Assembly (NCBI GenBank): GCA_963716925.1
Contig: CAVQUX010000010.1
Span: 1,736,001-1,800,000 of the forward strand
Direction: 5' to 3'
Length of the DNA: 64,000 nt
Source of the DNA: DAISKN01 sp963716925
GTDB lineage: Bacteria > Acidobacteriota > Vicinamibacteria > Marinacidobacterales > SMYC01
Each line of letters begins with the position of its first letter. The stretch's first letter is position 1. Shown here piece after piece: positions 43,898 to 51,460 of the stretch. The notes under the pieces are model-generated. The model did not search any database and had not been told where the DNA came from. It was given only the letters and a program-made list of their open reading frames with translations. Made by a program: the position numbers and the translations under genes.

Positions 43898-44728
43898 TCA
43901 ATGAGAAGCAAGCCTTCGCACGAGAGCGACGGCGTAGCGGGCGCAGTCGGCCCCGAGCTCGTGGCGAAACTCGGGAGCGTGGTGCTCGGAGTTCGAGATG
44001 ATCCGGACCGCGAGAAACGGGATCCGGTAAATCTGGGCGACCTGGTGGGCGGAGGCGCTCTCCATGTCCTCGCTCGCAATACCAAAGGTCTTCTGCGCCC
44101 ACAGGAGCTTGTCCAACTCTCGATTCCATTCGTCGGCGGAGCCCACCACCCCCTCGACCAGACGTCCTCCTTCGTAAGGGGTCGCGAGCGCGGCCGCGAC
44201 CAGGCCGGGGTCGGCCTCGAAGCGGGTGAAGCGAACGCGCTCCTCTCCCACCCGGAGGAGGCGGGGAAGAATCTCCCAGCTCGCGAGGTCGACGCCCTCG
44301 CCACGCTTCCGCGGCGGCGTGCGGAACGAGCCGAAAGGAGTGCTCGCCGTCCCGATCACGATGTCTCCGACGCGGAGCGCCGGGTCGGCCGCGCCCGCCG
44401 TCCCCTGGTTGAGGATGACCTGGGGAGCGAATTCCCGGACGAGGAGCGTGGTGGCGACGGCGGCGTTCACCATTCCCACTTCGGTGCGGGATACGACGAC
44501 CGGGCTTCCTTCGATCTCGCCCTCCCAGAAGCTGAAGCCGTCGATGACACGAGGAGCCGGATGTCCCACGGCCTCGATCAGCGGTTCGAGCTCGCTGTCC
44601 ACGGCGCCTTGAACCGCGATGAGGGGTTTTTCCCCGACCGCCCGTTCCTGGAACGGAACCGCCGACGCCAGTATCAGCGGTAGAGTAGAAGTATGCAGAC
44701 GAAGAAAACGTTTCTTCAGCAGATTCAA
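43898..44728 (-). CDS. 5'-methylthioadenosine/S-adenosylhomocysteine nucleosidase-like protein, probably exported
   Basis: A phosphorylase/nucleosidase-fold protein of about 276 residues. PLIAVQGAVDSELEPLIEAV, VVVSRTEVGMVNAAVATTLLV, LNQGTAGAADPALRVGDIVIG and IASEDMESASAHQVAQ match MTA/SAH nucleosidases; the last carries the ribose-binding Glu (EDME). The start is uncertain. TTG at 44728 gives a signal-peptide-like leader (LKKRFLRLHTSTLPLILASA) but overlaps the divergent secreted-protein gene by 36 bp. No ATG lies between there and the core fold. If exported, it would act on extracellular or periplasmic nucleosides. It precedes a TonB receptor gene. Confidence 0.78.
   Translation of the reverse strand: MNLLKKRFLRLHTSTLPLILASAVPFQERAVGEKPLIAVQGAVDSELEPLIEAVGHPAPRVIDGFSFWEGEIEGSPVVVSRTEVGMVNAAVATTLLVREFAPQVILNQGTAGAADPALRVGDIVIGTASTPFGSFRTPPRKRGEGVDLASWEILPRLLRVGEERVRFTRFEADPGLVAAALATPYEGGRLVEGVVGSADEWNRELDKLLWAQKTFGIASEDMESASAHQVAQIYRIPFLAVRIISNSEHHAPEFRHELGADCARYAVALVRRLASH
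44681..44686 (+). promoter_or_regulatory. -10-like box (TAGAGT) at a leaderless-type start
   Basis: TAGAGT ends 6 nt before the ATG at 44693. No -35 match is evident. Confidence 0.35.
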
Positions 44729-45124
44729 TGGTGGGCTCCGTTTCTGGTCGTGGCGATTCTCCTCGTCCTGAATCCGGGACCGGGAGTCCGGGCACAGAGC
44801 GGCGTCGAGGCTTGCACCAGCTTCACCCGGCTCTCGCCCGACTCCGGAGGGGAGCTCGCCTATACGTTTCCACTTCATTATGGAAGGTTCGCCGACGTGG
44901 AGGTGGGGGCCACTTCCTCCTTCGGGGGCGGCACGGTGCAGCTCGAAGTGACGGTCTTCGAGGACAGCTCCATAAAGGATCGCCGTATCTGGGTCCTCGT
45001 CCCGGGGCGAGTCGAGCTCCTCACGGAAATTCTGGACGTCGACAACCTGTTCGAGATCGGCTCACCGCTTCTGGTCCGGATGACGGCCTCGGGCCCGCTG
45101 AGCGCGACGCTGGTTCGAGAGTGA
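44693..45124 (+). CDS. Hypothetical secreted protein
   Basis: A 143-residue protein with a clear signal peptide (KKTFLQQIQWWAPFLVVAIL, ending near GVRAQS). The mature ~107 residues are beta-rich (VEVGATSSFGGGTVQLEVTV, IWVLVPGRVELLTEI) with one Cys. No family is recognised. The 5' end overlaps the putative start region of the divergent nucleosidase gene; TAGAGT 6 nt upstream suggests a leaderless transcript. It converges on the DUF1080 gene 7 bp downstream. Confidence 0.65.
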   Translation: MQTKKTFLQQIQWWAPFLVVAILLVLNPGPGVRAQSGVEACTSFTRLSPDSGGELAYTFPLHYGRFADVEVGATSSFGGGTVQLEVTVFEDSSIKDRRIWVLVPGRVELLTEILDVDNLFEIGSPLLVRMTASGPLSATLVRE

Positions 45125-45131
45125 TTCGATC

Positions 45132-45854
45132 TCAAAGCTCCCGGATCCAGATGTTGCGATAGCTGACGGGGTTTCCGTGGTCCTGGAGCGCGAGCGGCGC
45201 TTTCGCCTCGTGCGGCTCGTACCTCGGCTCGCCGATATAGGTCGTCGTGCCCTTGACCTCCACGTGGTTCTGGATGAGGACCCCGTTGTGGAGCACGGTG
45301 AAGGTCGCGGGCCGCTCGACGCTTCCGTCCGATCGGAACCGCGGCGCGGTGAACAGGATGTCGTAGCTCTGCCACTCCCCCGGTCCGCGCGAGGCGTTCA
45401 CCAGGGGCGCGTGCTGTTTGTAGATCGATCCCGCCTGACCGTTCACGTAGGTCGAGTTCTCGTAGGAGTCGAGAACCTGGACCTCGTAGCGCTCCATCAG
45501 AAAGATGCCGCTGTTGCCGCGCTCCTGACCCTCGCCTTCGGCGACGGCGGGGGTCCTCCATTCGATGTGAAGCTGGACGTCGCCGAAGGCGCGCCGGGTG
45601 ACGAGGCTTCCGGTTTTCGCGACCACGGTCACGGCGCCGTCCTCGACCTTCCAGAGGGGCGCGCGCCACTCCTCGAGGCCGCTTCCGTCGAACAGAACGA
45701 TGGCGTCCCCGGGCGGGGCGGTCCCTTCGGAGGGCCGAACCACGGGAGGCACCGGCGACCAGACTTCGGTCGCCTTGGGGTCGCCTTGCTGCGCTTGAGG
45801 TGAAGATGCGGTCACCGCGAGAGTGTAAAGGAGAACCGCGATTCGCGTAATCAT
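45132..45854 (-). CDS. DUF1080 (3-keto-disaccharide hydrolase domain) protein, secreted
   Basis: A 240-residue protein with a signal peptide (MITRIAVLLYTLAVTASS). The jelly-roll domain is textbook: DGSGLEEWR, WKVEDGAVTV, FGDVQLHIEWRTP, GNSGIFLMERYEVQVLDSYE, YVNGQAGSIYKQ, APLVNASRGPGEWQSYDI and VLHNGVLIQN. DUF1080 proteins hydrolyse 3-keto-glycosides, or in some cases bind glycans. The ATG overlaps the stop of the membrane-protein gene (ATGA), hence 45854 rather than the upstream in-frame ATGs. With the divergent Gfo/Idh oxidoreductase and TIM-barrel isomerase it suggests a 3-keto-glycoside route. Confidence 0.9.
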   Translation of the reverse strand: MITRIAVLLYTLAVTASSPQAQQGDPKATEVWSPVPPVVRPSEGTAPPGDAIVLFDGSGLEEWRAPLWKVEDGAVTVVAKTGSLVTRRAFGDVQLHIEWRTPAVAEGEGQERGNSGIFLMERYEVQVLDSYENSTYVNGQAGSIYKQHAPLVNASRGPGEWQSYDILFTAPRFRSDGSVERPATFTVLHNGVLIQNHVEVKGTTTYIGEPRYEPHEAKAPLALQDHGNPVSYRNIWIREL

Positions 45855-46408
45855 CTCGGCCATAACCATCCAAATGCTCCTGCAGTGAGAAGTCCGTAAG
45901 CGATCCCGTCGGCCATTCCCTTCAAGGTCACGCTCCACGGCCGTCCGAACCAGATGGCCTCGGTCGCGAGCGCCCCGCCATAGGCCATCATCGCCGCGGC
46001 CCCCGAGATCCGGAAGACTTCCATGTAGAGGGCCCCTGGAGGGAGGCTCCGGCCGGTCACATAGGCGACGGCGGCGGCGACCGCTATGTAATAGAGGAAG
46101 GAGAGCGCGAGAGGTCTCCCGAGAGACGGCCTCCCCGGGCGTCTCAGCGTCAGGATCCCCGTCGGTCCTTCTTCGCACTTCCGCCGGTAGTCCTCGTCCT
46201 CCATGGCCTTCGCATCGGCCGCGAAGGGGACCACGTACTGTCCGGGCGCGATCGTTGTCGTGAGGGCCTTTCGAACCGCCGCCTCGTCCGGAAGCTTCTT
46301 CCAGTCCGACTTGTGGTGGGGAAGAACGACCCAGGCCACGAAGCTGGCGGCGAAGACGAGCACCGCGGAGACGACGATGGGCGCCCAGAGAGCTCCGATC
46401 CCAACCAT
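45851..46408 (-). CDS. Hypothetical membrane protein
   Basis: A 185-residue protein with an N-terminal helix (IVVSAVLVFAASFVAWVVL), a soluble loop of about 75 residues (HHKSDWKKLPDEAAVRKAL, GQYVVPFAADAKAMEDEDYR) and three C-terminal hydrophobic segments. No family is recognised beyond a general resemblance to small membrane proteins found near sugar oxidoreductases. GGGAGG before the ATG at 46408 decides the start. It overlaps the DUF1080 gene (ATGA) and diverges from the oxidoreductase gene, so these four genes are probably one functional group. Confidence 0.8.
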   Translation of the reverse strand: MVGIGALWAPIVVSAVLVFAASFVAWVVLPHHKSDWKKLPDEAAVRKALTTTIAPGQYVVPFAADAKAMEDEDYRRKCEEGPTGILTLRRPGRPSLGRPLALSFLYYIAVAAAVAYVTGRSLPPGALYMEVFRISGAAAMMAYGGALATEAIWFGRPWSVTLKGMADGIAYGLLTAGAFGWLWPR

Positions 46409-46477
46409 GGAACCTCCCGTCATTCCCCCGGCCGAAACGGAGGTAACATAACGCTCCCGACGGGAGGAGGGAAGTCC

Positions 46478-47638
46478 ATGCCGGGAACGAGAAAGCTCCG
46501 GATGGGGATGATCGGGGGCGGGCGGGGCGCTTTCATCGGTACGGTCCACCGGATGGCCGCGACCCTCGACGGTCGAATCGAGCTCGCGGCCGGGGCTTTC
46601 AGCTCCGACCCGGAGAGGTCGCGCGGCTCGGGAAAGGATCTCCTCCTTCCCGAAGACCGCGTCTACGGCTCTTATTCCGAGATGATCGAGAAGGAAAGGG
46701 CTCGTCCCTCGAACGAGCGTATCGATTTCGTCGCCATCGTGACCCCGAACCACGAGCACGTCCCCCCGGCGCGGGCGGCGCTCCTCGCGGGCTTCCCGGT
46801 GATGTGCGACAAGCCTCTCGCTCTCAATTTCGCCGAGGCCCGGGAGCTGAGCGCGCTCGTCCGGAAGACGGGCCTTCTCTTCGGTCTGACCCACAACTAC
46901 GCCGGATATCCGATGGTGAAGGAAGCGAGGCACCGCGTTGCCGCGGGGGAGCTCGGGCGGATACGGCGCGTGGTCGCGGAGTATGCGCAGGGATGGCTTT
47001 CGTCTCCCCTCGAAGCGACGGGGCAGAAGCAGGCGGAGTGGCGTACCGATCCCGCCCGGGCGGGCGCGAGCTGCTGCGTCGGGGATATCGGGACGCACGC
47101 CGCGCACCTCACGGAGTACGTGACCGGGCTTCCCATCGTGGAGATCGCTTCCGAGCTCACGACGTTCGTCGCGGGACGGGCTCTCGACGATGACGCCAGC
47201 GTTCTTCTTCGCCTCGAAGGCGGTGCCCGCGGAGTGCTCTGGGCGAGCCAGGTCGCGATCGACGAGGAGAACGGGCTGAGCCTTCGGGTCTACGGAGAGA
47301 AGGGGAGTCTCCAGTGGAGACAGGAGGAGCCGAATACGCTTCTCCTCAAGTGGCCGGACCGGCCCCGCGAGGTCGTCAGGACCGGAGCGAACTATGGAAG
47401 GCTGTCCAAAGAGGCGCTCGCCGCGACCCGCCTTCCGGCGGGACACCCCGAGGGCTATCTCGAGGCGTTCGCCAACCTTTATAAAGACTTCGCGTCCGCG
47501 CTTCTCGAGGGAGGAAAGCCCGACGTTCCCACCGTGGAGGACGGAGTGCGCGGGATGGCTTTCATCGAAGCCTGCGTCGAGAGCTCGAGGGCGGGGGCAC
47601 GATGGACCAAGCTCCAAGGGGTCCAGGGAGGTGAGTGA
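46478..47638 (+). CDS. Gfo/Idh/MocA family oxidoreductase
   Basis: A 386-residue NAD(P)-dependent sugar oxidoreductase. RMGMIGGGRGAFIGTVHRMA is the Rossmann GxGxxG region, DFVAIVTPNHEHVPPARAAL and VMCDKPLALN (with the EKP-like DKP catalytic Lys, near residue 112) follow. GDIGTHAAHLTEYVTG carries the Asp-His pair of the C-terminal domain. Enzymes of this family oxidise sugar or inositol hydroxyls, including glycoside C3. GGGAGGAGG precedes the ATG. Its TGA overlaps the next ATG (TGATG), so the two genes are coupled. Confidence 0.92.
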   Translation: MPGTRKLRMGMIGGGRGAFIGTVHRMAATLDGRIELAAGAFSSDPERSRGSGKDLLLPEDRVYGSYSEMIEKERARPSNERIDFVAIVTPNHEHVPPARAALLAGFPVMCDKPLALNFAEARELSALVRKTGLLFGLTHNYAGYPMVKEARHRVAAGELGRIRRVVAEYAQGWLSSPLEATGQKQAEWRTDPARAGASCCVGDIGTHAAHLTEYVTGLPIVEIASELTTFVAGRALDDDASVLLRLEGGARGVLWASQVAIDEENGLSLRVYGEKGSLQWRQEEPNTLLLKWPDRPREVVRTGANYGRLSKEALAATRLPAGHPEGYLEAFANLYKDFASALLEGGKPDVPTVEDGVRGMAFIEACVESSRAGARWTKLQGVQGGE

Positions 47639-48642
47639 TGACGAGACCCGTGACGATTTTCACCGGACAGTGGGCGGACCTCACCTGCGAGGACATGTGC
47701 CGCCTGACCCACCAGCTGGGCTACGACGGCATCGAGCTCTGCTGCTGGGGAGACCATTTCGAGGTCGACAAGGCGGCGAACGACCCCGGATACGTCGAGC
47801 GCAAGCGAAAGCTCCTCGAGAAGCACCAGCTGCAGGCGTTCGCGATCTCGACCCACCTCGTGGGCCAGGCGGTCTGCGACAACATCGACGAAAGACACAA
47901 GAGCATTCTTCCCGACTACGTCTGGGGTGACGGGGAGCCCGAGGGTGTCCGCAAGCGCGCGGCTTCCGAGATGATCCGGACGGCGAAGGCCGCGAAGGAT
48001 TTCGGTGTCCCGACGGTCGTGGGATTCACGGGAAGCTCGGTGTGGCACCTTCTCTATGCCTTCCCGCCGACGCCGCAGAAGAGGATCGATCGCGGCTACG
48101 AGGACTTCGCGCGCCGATGGGTTCCGATCCTCGACGAGTTCCAGAAGCTCGGCGTGCGGTTCGCCCTCGAGGCCCATCCCACGGAGATCGCGTTCGACAT
48201 CGTGACCGCCGAGCGGGCTTTGAGAGCGATCGACGATCACCCGGCGTTCGGGTTCAACTACGATCCGAGCCACCTCGGCTACCAGGGAGTGGACTACGTG
48301 GAGTTCATTCACAACTTCGGGGATCGGATCTTCAACGTCCACGTGAAGGACGTTGCCTGGAGAAAGTCGCTCGGGCCGTCGGGAACGTTCGGAGGCCACC
48401 TCGATTTCGGCGACCGCCGCCGTCAGTGGGATTTTCGATCTCCTGGACGCGGAGACATCGACTTCGGCGCCATCGTTCGCGCGCTCAACCAGGTCGGCTA
48501 CAAAGGCCCGCTCTCCGTCGAATGGGAGGACAACGGGATGGACCGGGTCCAGGGAGCGCGGGAGGCCTGCGAGTTCGTGAAGCGGGTGGATTTCGATTCC
48601 CCCCGGGCGGGTTCCTTCGACGACGCGTTCTCGAAGTACTGA
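47638..48642 (+). CDS. Sugar phosphate isomerase/epimerase family protein (xylose-isomerase-like TIM barrel)
   Basis: A 334-residue AP-endonuclease-2-type TIM barrel. LGYDGIELCCWGDHFEVD starts the barrel; EFQKLGVRFALEAHPTEIAFD carries the first metal ligand Glu, FGFNYDPSHLGYQGVDYVEFI the Asp-His ligands, VHVKDVAW the His-x-Asp, and PLSVEWEDNGM the last Glu. A divalent metal supports aldose-ketose isomerisation, epimerisation or, in some members, elimination from 3-keto-glycosides. An ATG at 47638 is preferred over the GTG three bases earlier because GGGAGG is correctly spaced to it. Partner of the oxidoreductase upstream. Confidence 0.9.
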   Translation: MTRPVTIFTGQWADLTCEDMCRLTHQLGYDGIELCCWGDHFEVDKAANDPGYVERKRKLLEKHQLQAFAISTHLVGQAVCDNIDERHKSILPDYVWGDGEPEGVRKRAASEMIRTAKAAKDFGVPTVVGFTGSSVWHLLYAFPPTPQKRIDRGYEDFARRWVPILDEFQKLGVRFALEAHPTEIAFDIVTAERALRAIDDHPAFGFNYDPSHLGYQGVDYVEFIHNFGDRIFNVHVKDVAWRKSLGPSGTFGGHLDFGDRRRQWDFRSPGRGDIDFGAIVRALNQVGYKGPLSVEWEDNGMDRVQGAREACEFVKRVDFDSPRAGSFDDAFSKY

Positions 48643-48732
48643 GTCCCGGAGCCCAACTTTGGGTGCGGGTCTCCACTCACGTCGAACGGGCCGTCTCCGT
48701 CATGCGACGAGCTCGCGCCGGGCCTTCAGCCG

Positions 48733-49152
48733 CTAGTCTGGATCCAGATACTCTTCGGGGACATCATCCACGGGCACTTCGCGGGTACGAACTTCTCTCG
48801 TACCGGAATCCTCGGATTCCTCGACCCCCGACACCACGCCCGCTTCGAACGCGTTGCCTTCCTCGAGCAGCTCGTCGACGCTCTGCGAATCCACGAGCTC
48901 GTCGCTCGAGAGTCCCTGAAGATTTCCCGATTGCAGGCCCGAAGGCGCTTTCGGCTCCTTCTCGAGCCCTACCAGCGTATCCAGGGCGTAGCCTTGCTCC
49001 CGGGAACGTCTCCTGGGAACAGCCTTCTTCTTCCCCGCTTTCCTCCGCACGGCGGCTTTCGCCTTCGTCCGGGACTTTTTCCCGCGTTCCTCTTTGCGAA
49101 CTTTCTTCCGGCCCGTACCCCGTCCGACATTCTTCTTGCTCGTCTTCTTCAT
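48733..49152 (-). CDS. DUF6335-like protein with histone-H1-like basic N-terminus
   Basis: A 139-residue protein in two parts. Residues 1-55 are almost only Lys, Arg, Ala and Thr (KKTSKKNVGRGTGRKKVRKE, KAKAAVRRKAGKKKAVPRRR), as in histone-H1-like bacterial tails. Residues 60-139 are acidic and contain SVDELLEEGNAFEAGVV and VPVDDVPEEYLDPD, a pattern I associate with the DUF6335 family. Function unknown; DNA or polyphosphate binding by the tail is an inference. The ATG at 49152 is preferred to a TTG eight codons upstream. It stands alone, convergent with the isomerase gene. Confidence 0.7.
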   Translation of the reverse strand: MKKTSKKNVGRGTGRKKVRKEERGKKSRTKAKAAVRRKAGKKKAVPRRRSREQGYALDTLVGLEKEPKAPSGLQSGNLQGLSSDELVDSQSVDELLEEGNAFEAGVVSGVEESEDSGTREVRTREVPVDDVPEEYLDPD

Positions 49153-49425
49153 CGGCTTCACCCCACCGCGATTCAACTCGCCTGATCTCGTCTCCTGCTC
49201 GGAAGCATCGAGCGCAGTCTAGCACCCGCATGGCGAGGAAGCGCCCTGTCGGAGGCCCATTTTGCCTTCAGTGGAGCGGGCCTCCGAGCTCGTCCGCGCC
49301 GCCGAGGACGATCGCGCGGAGCCTGTCTGAGCCCGAGACGTGGGGCACAGGTTGTGTTAGACTAATAGGAGTCTCGCAGCCACGGCCCCACCTTGCTGGC
49401 GAGAGCGGACAAATCGAGGACATCT

Positions 49426-50025
49426 ATGACGCTCCTTCTGCGCAACGGGGTCAAGGACTGCATTCGGATTCTCGCCGTGGTCACGATGGCCGCGGTCGCT
49501 GCGCCGGCGAGCGCGGCCCTCGTTGATTTCGAGTCGCTGGCAATCGACGAATTCGTGACGAATCAGTTCGAGAGCGAGGGGGTCCTCTTCGGCAACGGAG
49601 TTACTCTCGTCGCGGGAGTATCCCTGAACGAGTTCGACTTCCCACCTTCATCGGGGACGAACGTGATCTCGGGCCTGGACCTCGGTCCGATCGAGGCGGC
49701 TCTCCTCTGGGGCGCCTCTCATGTGAGTCTTCAGATCACGACCTTCATCCCGGCGCGCGTCTCCTACTTCGACTCGCTCGACGCGCTCCTCGGCGAATCG
49801 CTGGTCGCGCCGAACCTGGGAAGCCATACTCTGGTTTCGTTCGACTCCTTGACTCCCATCGGGAGGGTGTCCATAGGCGACTCGATGTTCGGAAGCGCTT
49901 TTTTTCTCACCGTGGACGATTTCGAGTTCGAAGCAGCGGAGACTCCCGAACCCTCCACGCTGGCTCTGATCGTGGCCGGGCTCCTTCCGTTGGCGGCGGC
50001 CGCCGTCCGACGACGCCGCGCCTGA
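49426..50025 (+). CDS. PEP-CTERM sorting domain-containing protein
   Basis: A 199-residue secreted protein: signal peptide (RILAVVTMAAVAAPASA), then a beta-rich domain beginning LVDFESLAIDEFVTNQF, and a C-terminal sorting module TPEPSTLALIVAGLLPLAAA followed by VRRRRA. The PEP motif, hydrophobic helix and arginine tail are canonical for exosortase processing, usually linked to exopolysaccharide export. AGGA lies 6 nt before the ATG. No neighbour suggests a specific role. Confidence 0.88.
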   Translation: MTLLLRNGVKDCIRILAVVTMAAVAAPASAALVDFESLAIDEFVTNQFESEGVLFGNGVTLVAGVSLNEFDFPPSSGTNVISGLDLGPIEAALLWGASHVSLQITTFIPARVSYFDSLDALLGESLVAPNLGSHTLVSFDSLTPIGRVSIGDSMFGSAFFLTVDDFEFEAAETPEPSTLALIVAGLLPLAAAAVRRRRA

Positions 50026-50114
50026 CGCCGGGCTCCCGGCCCGAATTACATTTTACGCGGAGGAGCTCGAGCCTCGTCCTGGGTGGGCGACAATCCCCAC
50101 GTTGAGTTGGCGGA

Positions 50115-51020
50115 TCAGCGCGTCAGCCACCACTTCATCGTTTTCGACACCAGCTCGCTCGCATCCTGCTGCACGAAGTGGTTCGCGCCAGGGATGGTGA
50201 CGAGGGTCAGGTCCTTCTCGAGCCACTCCCAGGTGTCGTTGAGCCCTGCGGCGAGAAGGTACGGATCCTGGAGACCGTGGAAGATGAGCACGGGCATCTG
50301 CGCTTTGGGGAGCAGCGGCGCGGGGGGAGGCGCGACCCCGGGCTGCACCCTTGGGTAGTTCGCCTTGTAGATATTCAGCATCGCGGTGAAGTCGGATTTC
50401 TGGAACGCTTCCACGTAACGCTTCTTCGCCTCCGGATCCTGCACCCAGCCGGAGAGCGTCTCGGGAGTCATGGGCATCCCGAAGAAGACGTCGGGCGCGG
50501 TGGGGTCCTTCTCCTGGAACGCCCGAGCGTAAGCGCTGTTCTCGTATTGCTTGGGGTTCGTCAGGAGCTCGCGGTTGAGTCCGTTCGGGTGGGGAAGGTT
50601 CAAGATGACGAGCTTCTCCACCATCTGAGGCTGCGTCAGTGCGAAGAACCAGGCGACCGCGCCTCCCCAGTCGTGGCCCACGACGATGGCCTCGTCCTTG
50701 CCGAGATGCCGGATGACCGCGGCGACGTCGGCAACGAGAAGCGGCATGGCGTAGCTCTCGACCCCGGCGGGCTTGTCGCTCAGGTTGTATCCCCTGAGGT
50801 CGATGGCGACCGTCTGGAAATCGCTCGAGAGCGCGTCCATCTGGTCGCGCCAGCTGTACCAGAAATCGGGGAAGCCGTGGATCATGACGACGAGCGGACC
50901 CTGTCCGAGGCTCGCGTAGTGGATCTTGACTCCATTGTTGTCGGCATATCCGTGCTCGACGCGGTCGTAGACGTCAGATGCCATGGCGGCCCCCACGAGG
51001 AAAAAGAGCAAGTGCATCAT
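50115..51020 (-). CDS. Alpha/beta hydrolase, epoxide-hydrolase/haloalkane-dehalogenase type
   Basis: A 301-residue protein with a hydrophobic N-terminus (MMHLLFFLVGAAMA). HGFPDFWYSWR is the HGxP oxyanion motif, VGHDWGGAVAW (nucleophile Asp near residue 115) and GANHFVQQD (His) complete the Asp-Asp/Glu-His triad with HGLQDPYL as the likely acid. Cap-domain tyrosines that polarise the epoxide are not clearly assignable, so dehalogenase or ester activity is possible. The ATG overlaps the stop of the aconitase-X-like gene (ATGA), an unusual partnership. Confidence 0.88.
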   Translation of the reverse strand: MMHLLFFLVGAAMASDVYDRVEHGYADNNGVKIHYASLGQGPLVVMIHGFPDFWYSWRDQMDALSSDFQTVAIDLRGYNLSDKPAGVESYAMPLLVADVAAVIRHLGKDEAIVVGHDWGGAVAWFFALTQPQMVEKLVILNLPHPNGLNRELLTNPKQYENSAYARAFQEKDPTAPDVFFGMPMTPETLSGWVQDPEAKKRYVEAFQKSDFTAMLNIYKANYPRVQPGVAPPPAPLLPKAQMPVLIFHGLQDPYLLAAGLNDTWEWLEKDLTLVTIPGANHFVQQDASELVSKTMKWWLTR

Positions 51021-51460
51021 TGTTCTCCTGCTTCGATCTCGATTCGTCCTGTCTCCAGGATCTCTATACGCTGACCCGTCCGCAGCCGCGCGAAATCCTC
51101 GGGGGAGACGGCGAGGATCGGGATCGGGGTCCGGTACATCTCGTCGGCCACGATCGAGGCGAGAGCGAGAAACGAGTCTTCGCCGCGGCTCACGATGGCG
51201 GCCGGGGCGGTTCCCGCGCGAATGGCCTCGAGTAGAATCTGGGTCGTGGTGCTCGAGCCCTTGGTGAAGGGAATCGCGAGGACCTTCCCCGCGGCGCGCT
51301 CTCCGGAGAGCGGATGTCTCCGATCCAGAATCTCTCCCGTCCCCGGATCGTATCCACCCCAGAAGCTCAGAGGCTCGGAGCTCACGAGAGCCGAGCCCTT
51401 CGCGCGCCCGCGAACCACGGCTCGGGCCTCGATCGAGAGATGGTAGGATGACGCGGTCAT
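51017..51460 (-). CDS. Aconitase X swivel domain protein (DUF126), small subunit without its large subunit
   Basis: A 147-residue protein recognised by RGRAKGSALVSSEPLSFWGG, YDPGTGEILDRRHPLSGE, AAGKVLAIPFTKGSSTTTQIL and AGTAPAAIVSRGE, the DUF126/AcnX small-subunit sequence. In known systems (cis-3-hydroxy-L-proline dehydratase, phosphomevalonate dehydratase) it works with a large AcnX catalytic subunit (DUF521), encoded next door or fused. None is present in the window. It overlaps the alpha/beta hydrolase gene by 4 bp. Its ATG (51460-51458) and the ATG of the divergent DUF2961 gene (51459-51461) share bases, so one start may be mis-assigned. Confidence 0.85.
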   Translation of the reverse strand: MTASSYHLSIEARAVVRGRAKGSALVSSEPLSFWGGYDPGTGEILDRRHPLSGERAAGKVLAIPFTKGSSTTTQILLEAIRAGTAPAAIVSRGEDSFLALASIVADEMYRTPIPILAVSPEDFARLRTGQRIEILETGRIEIEAGEQ

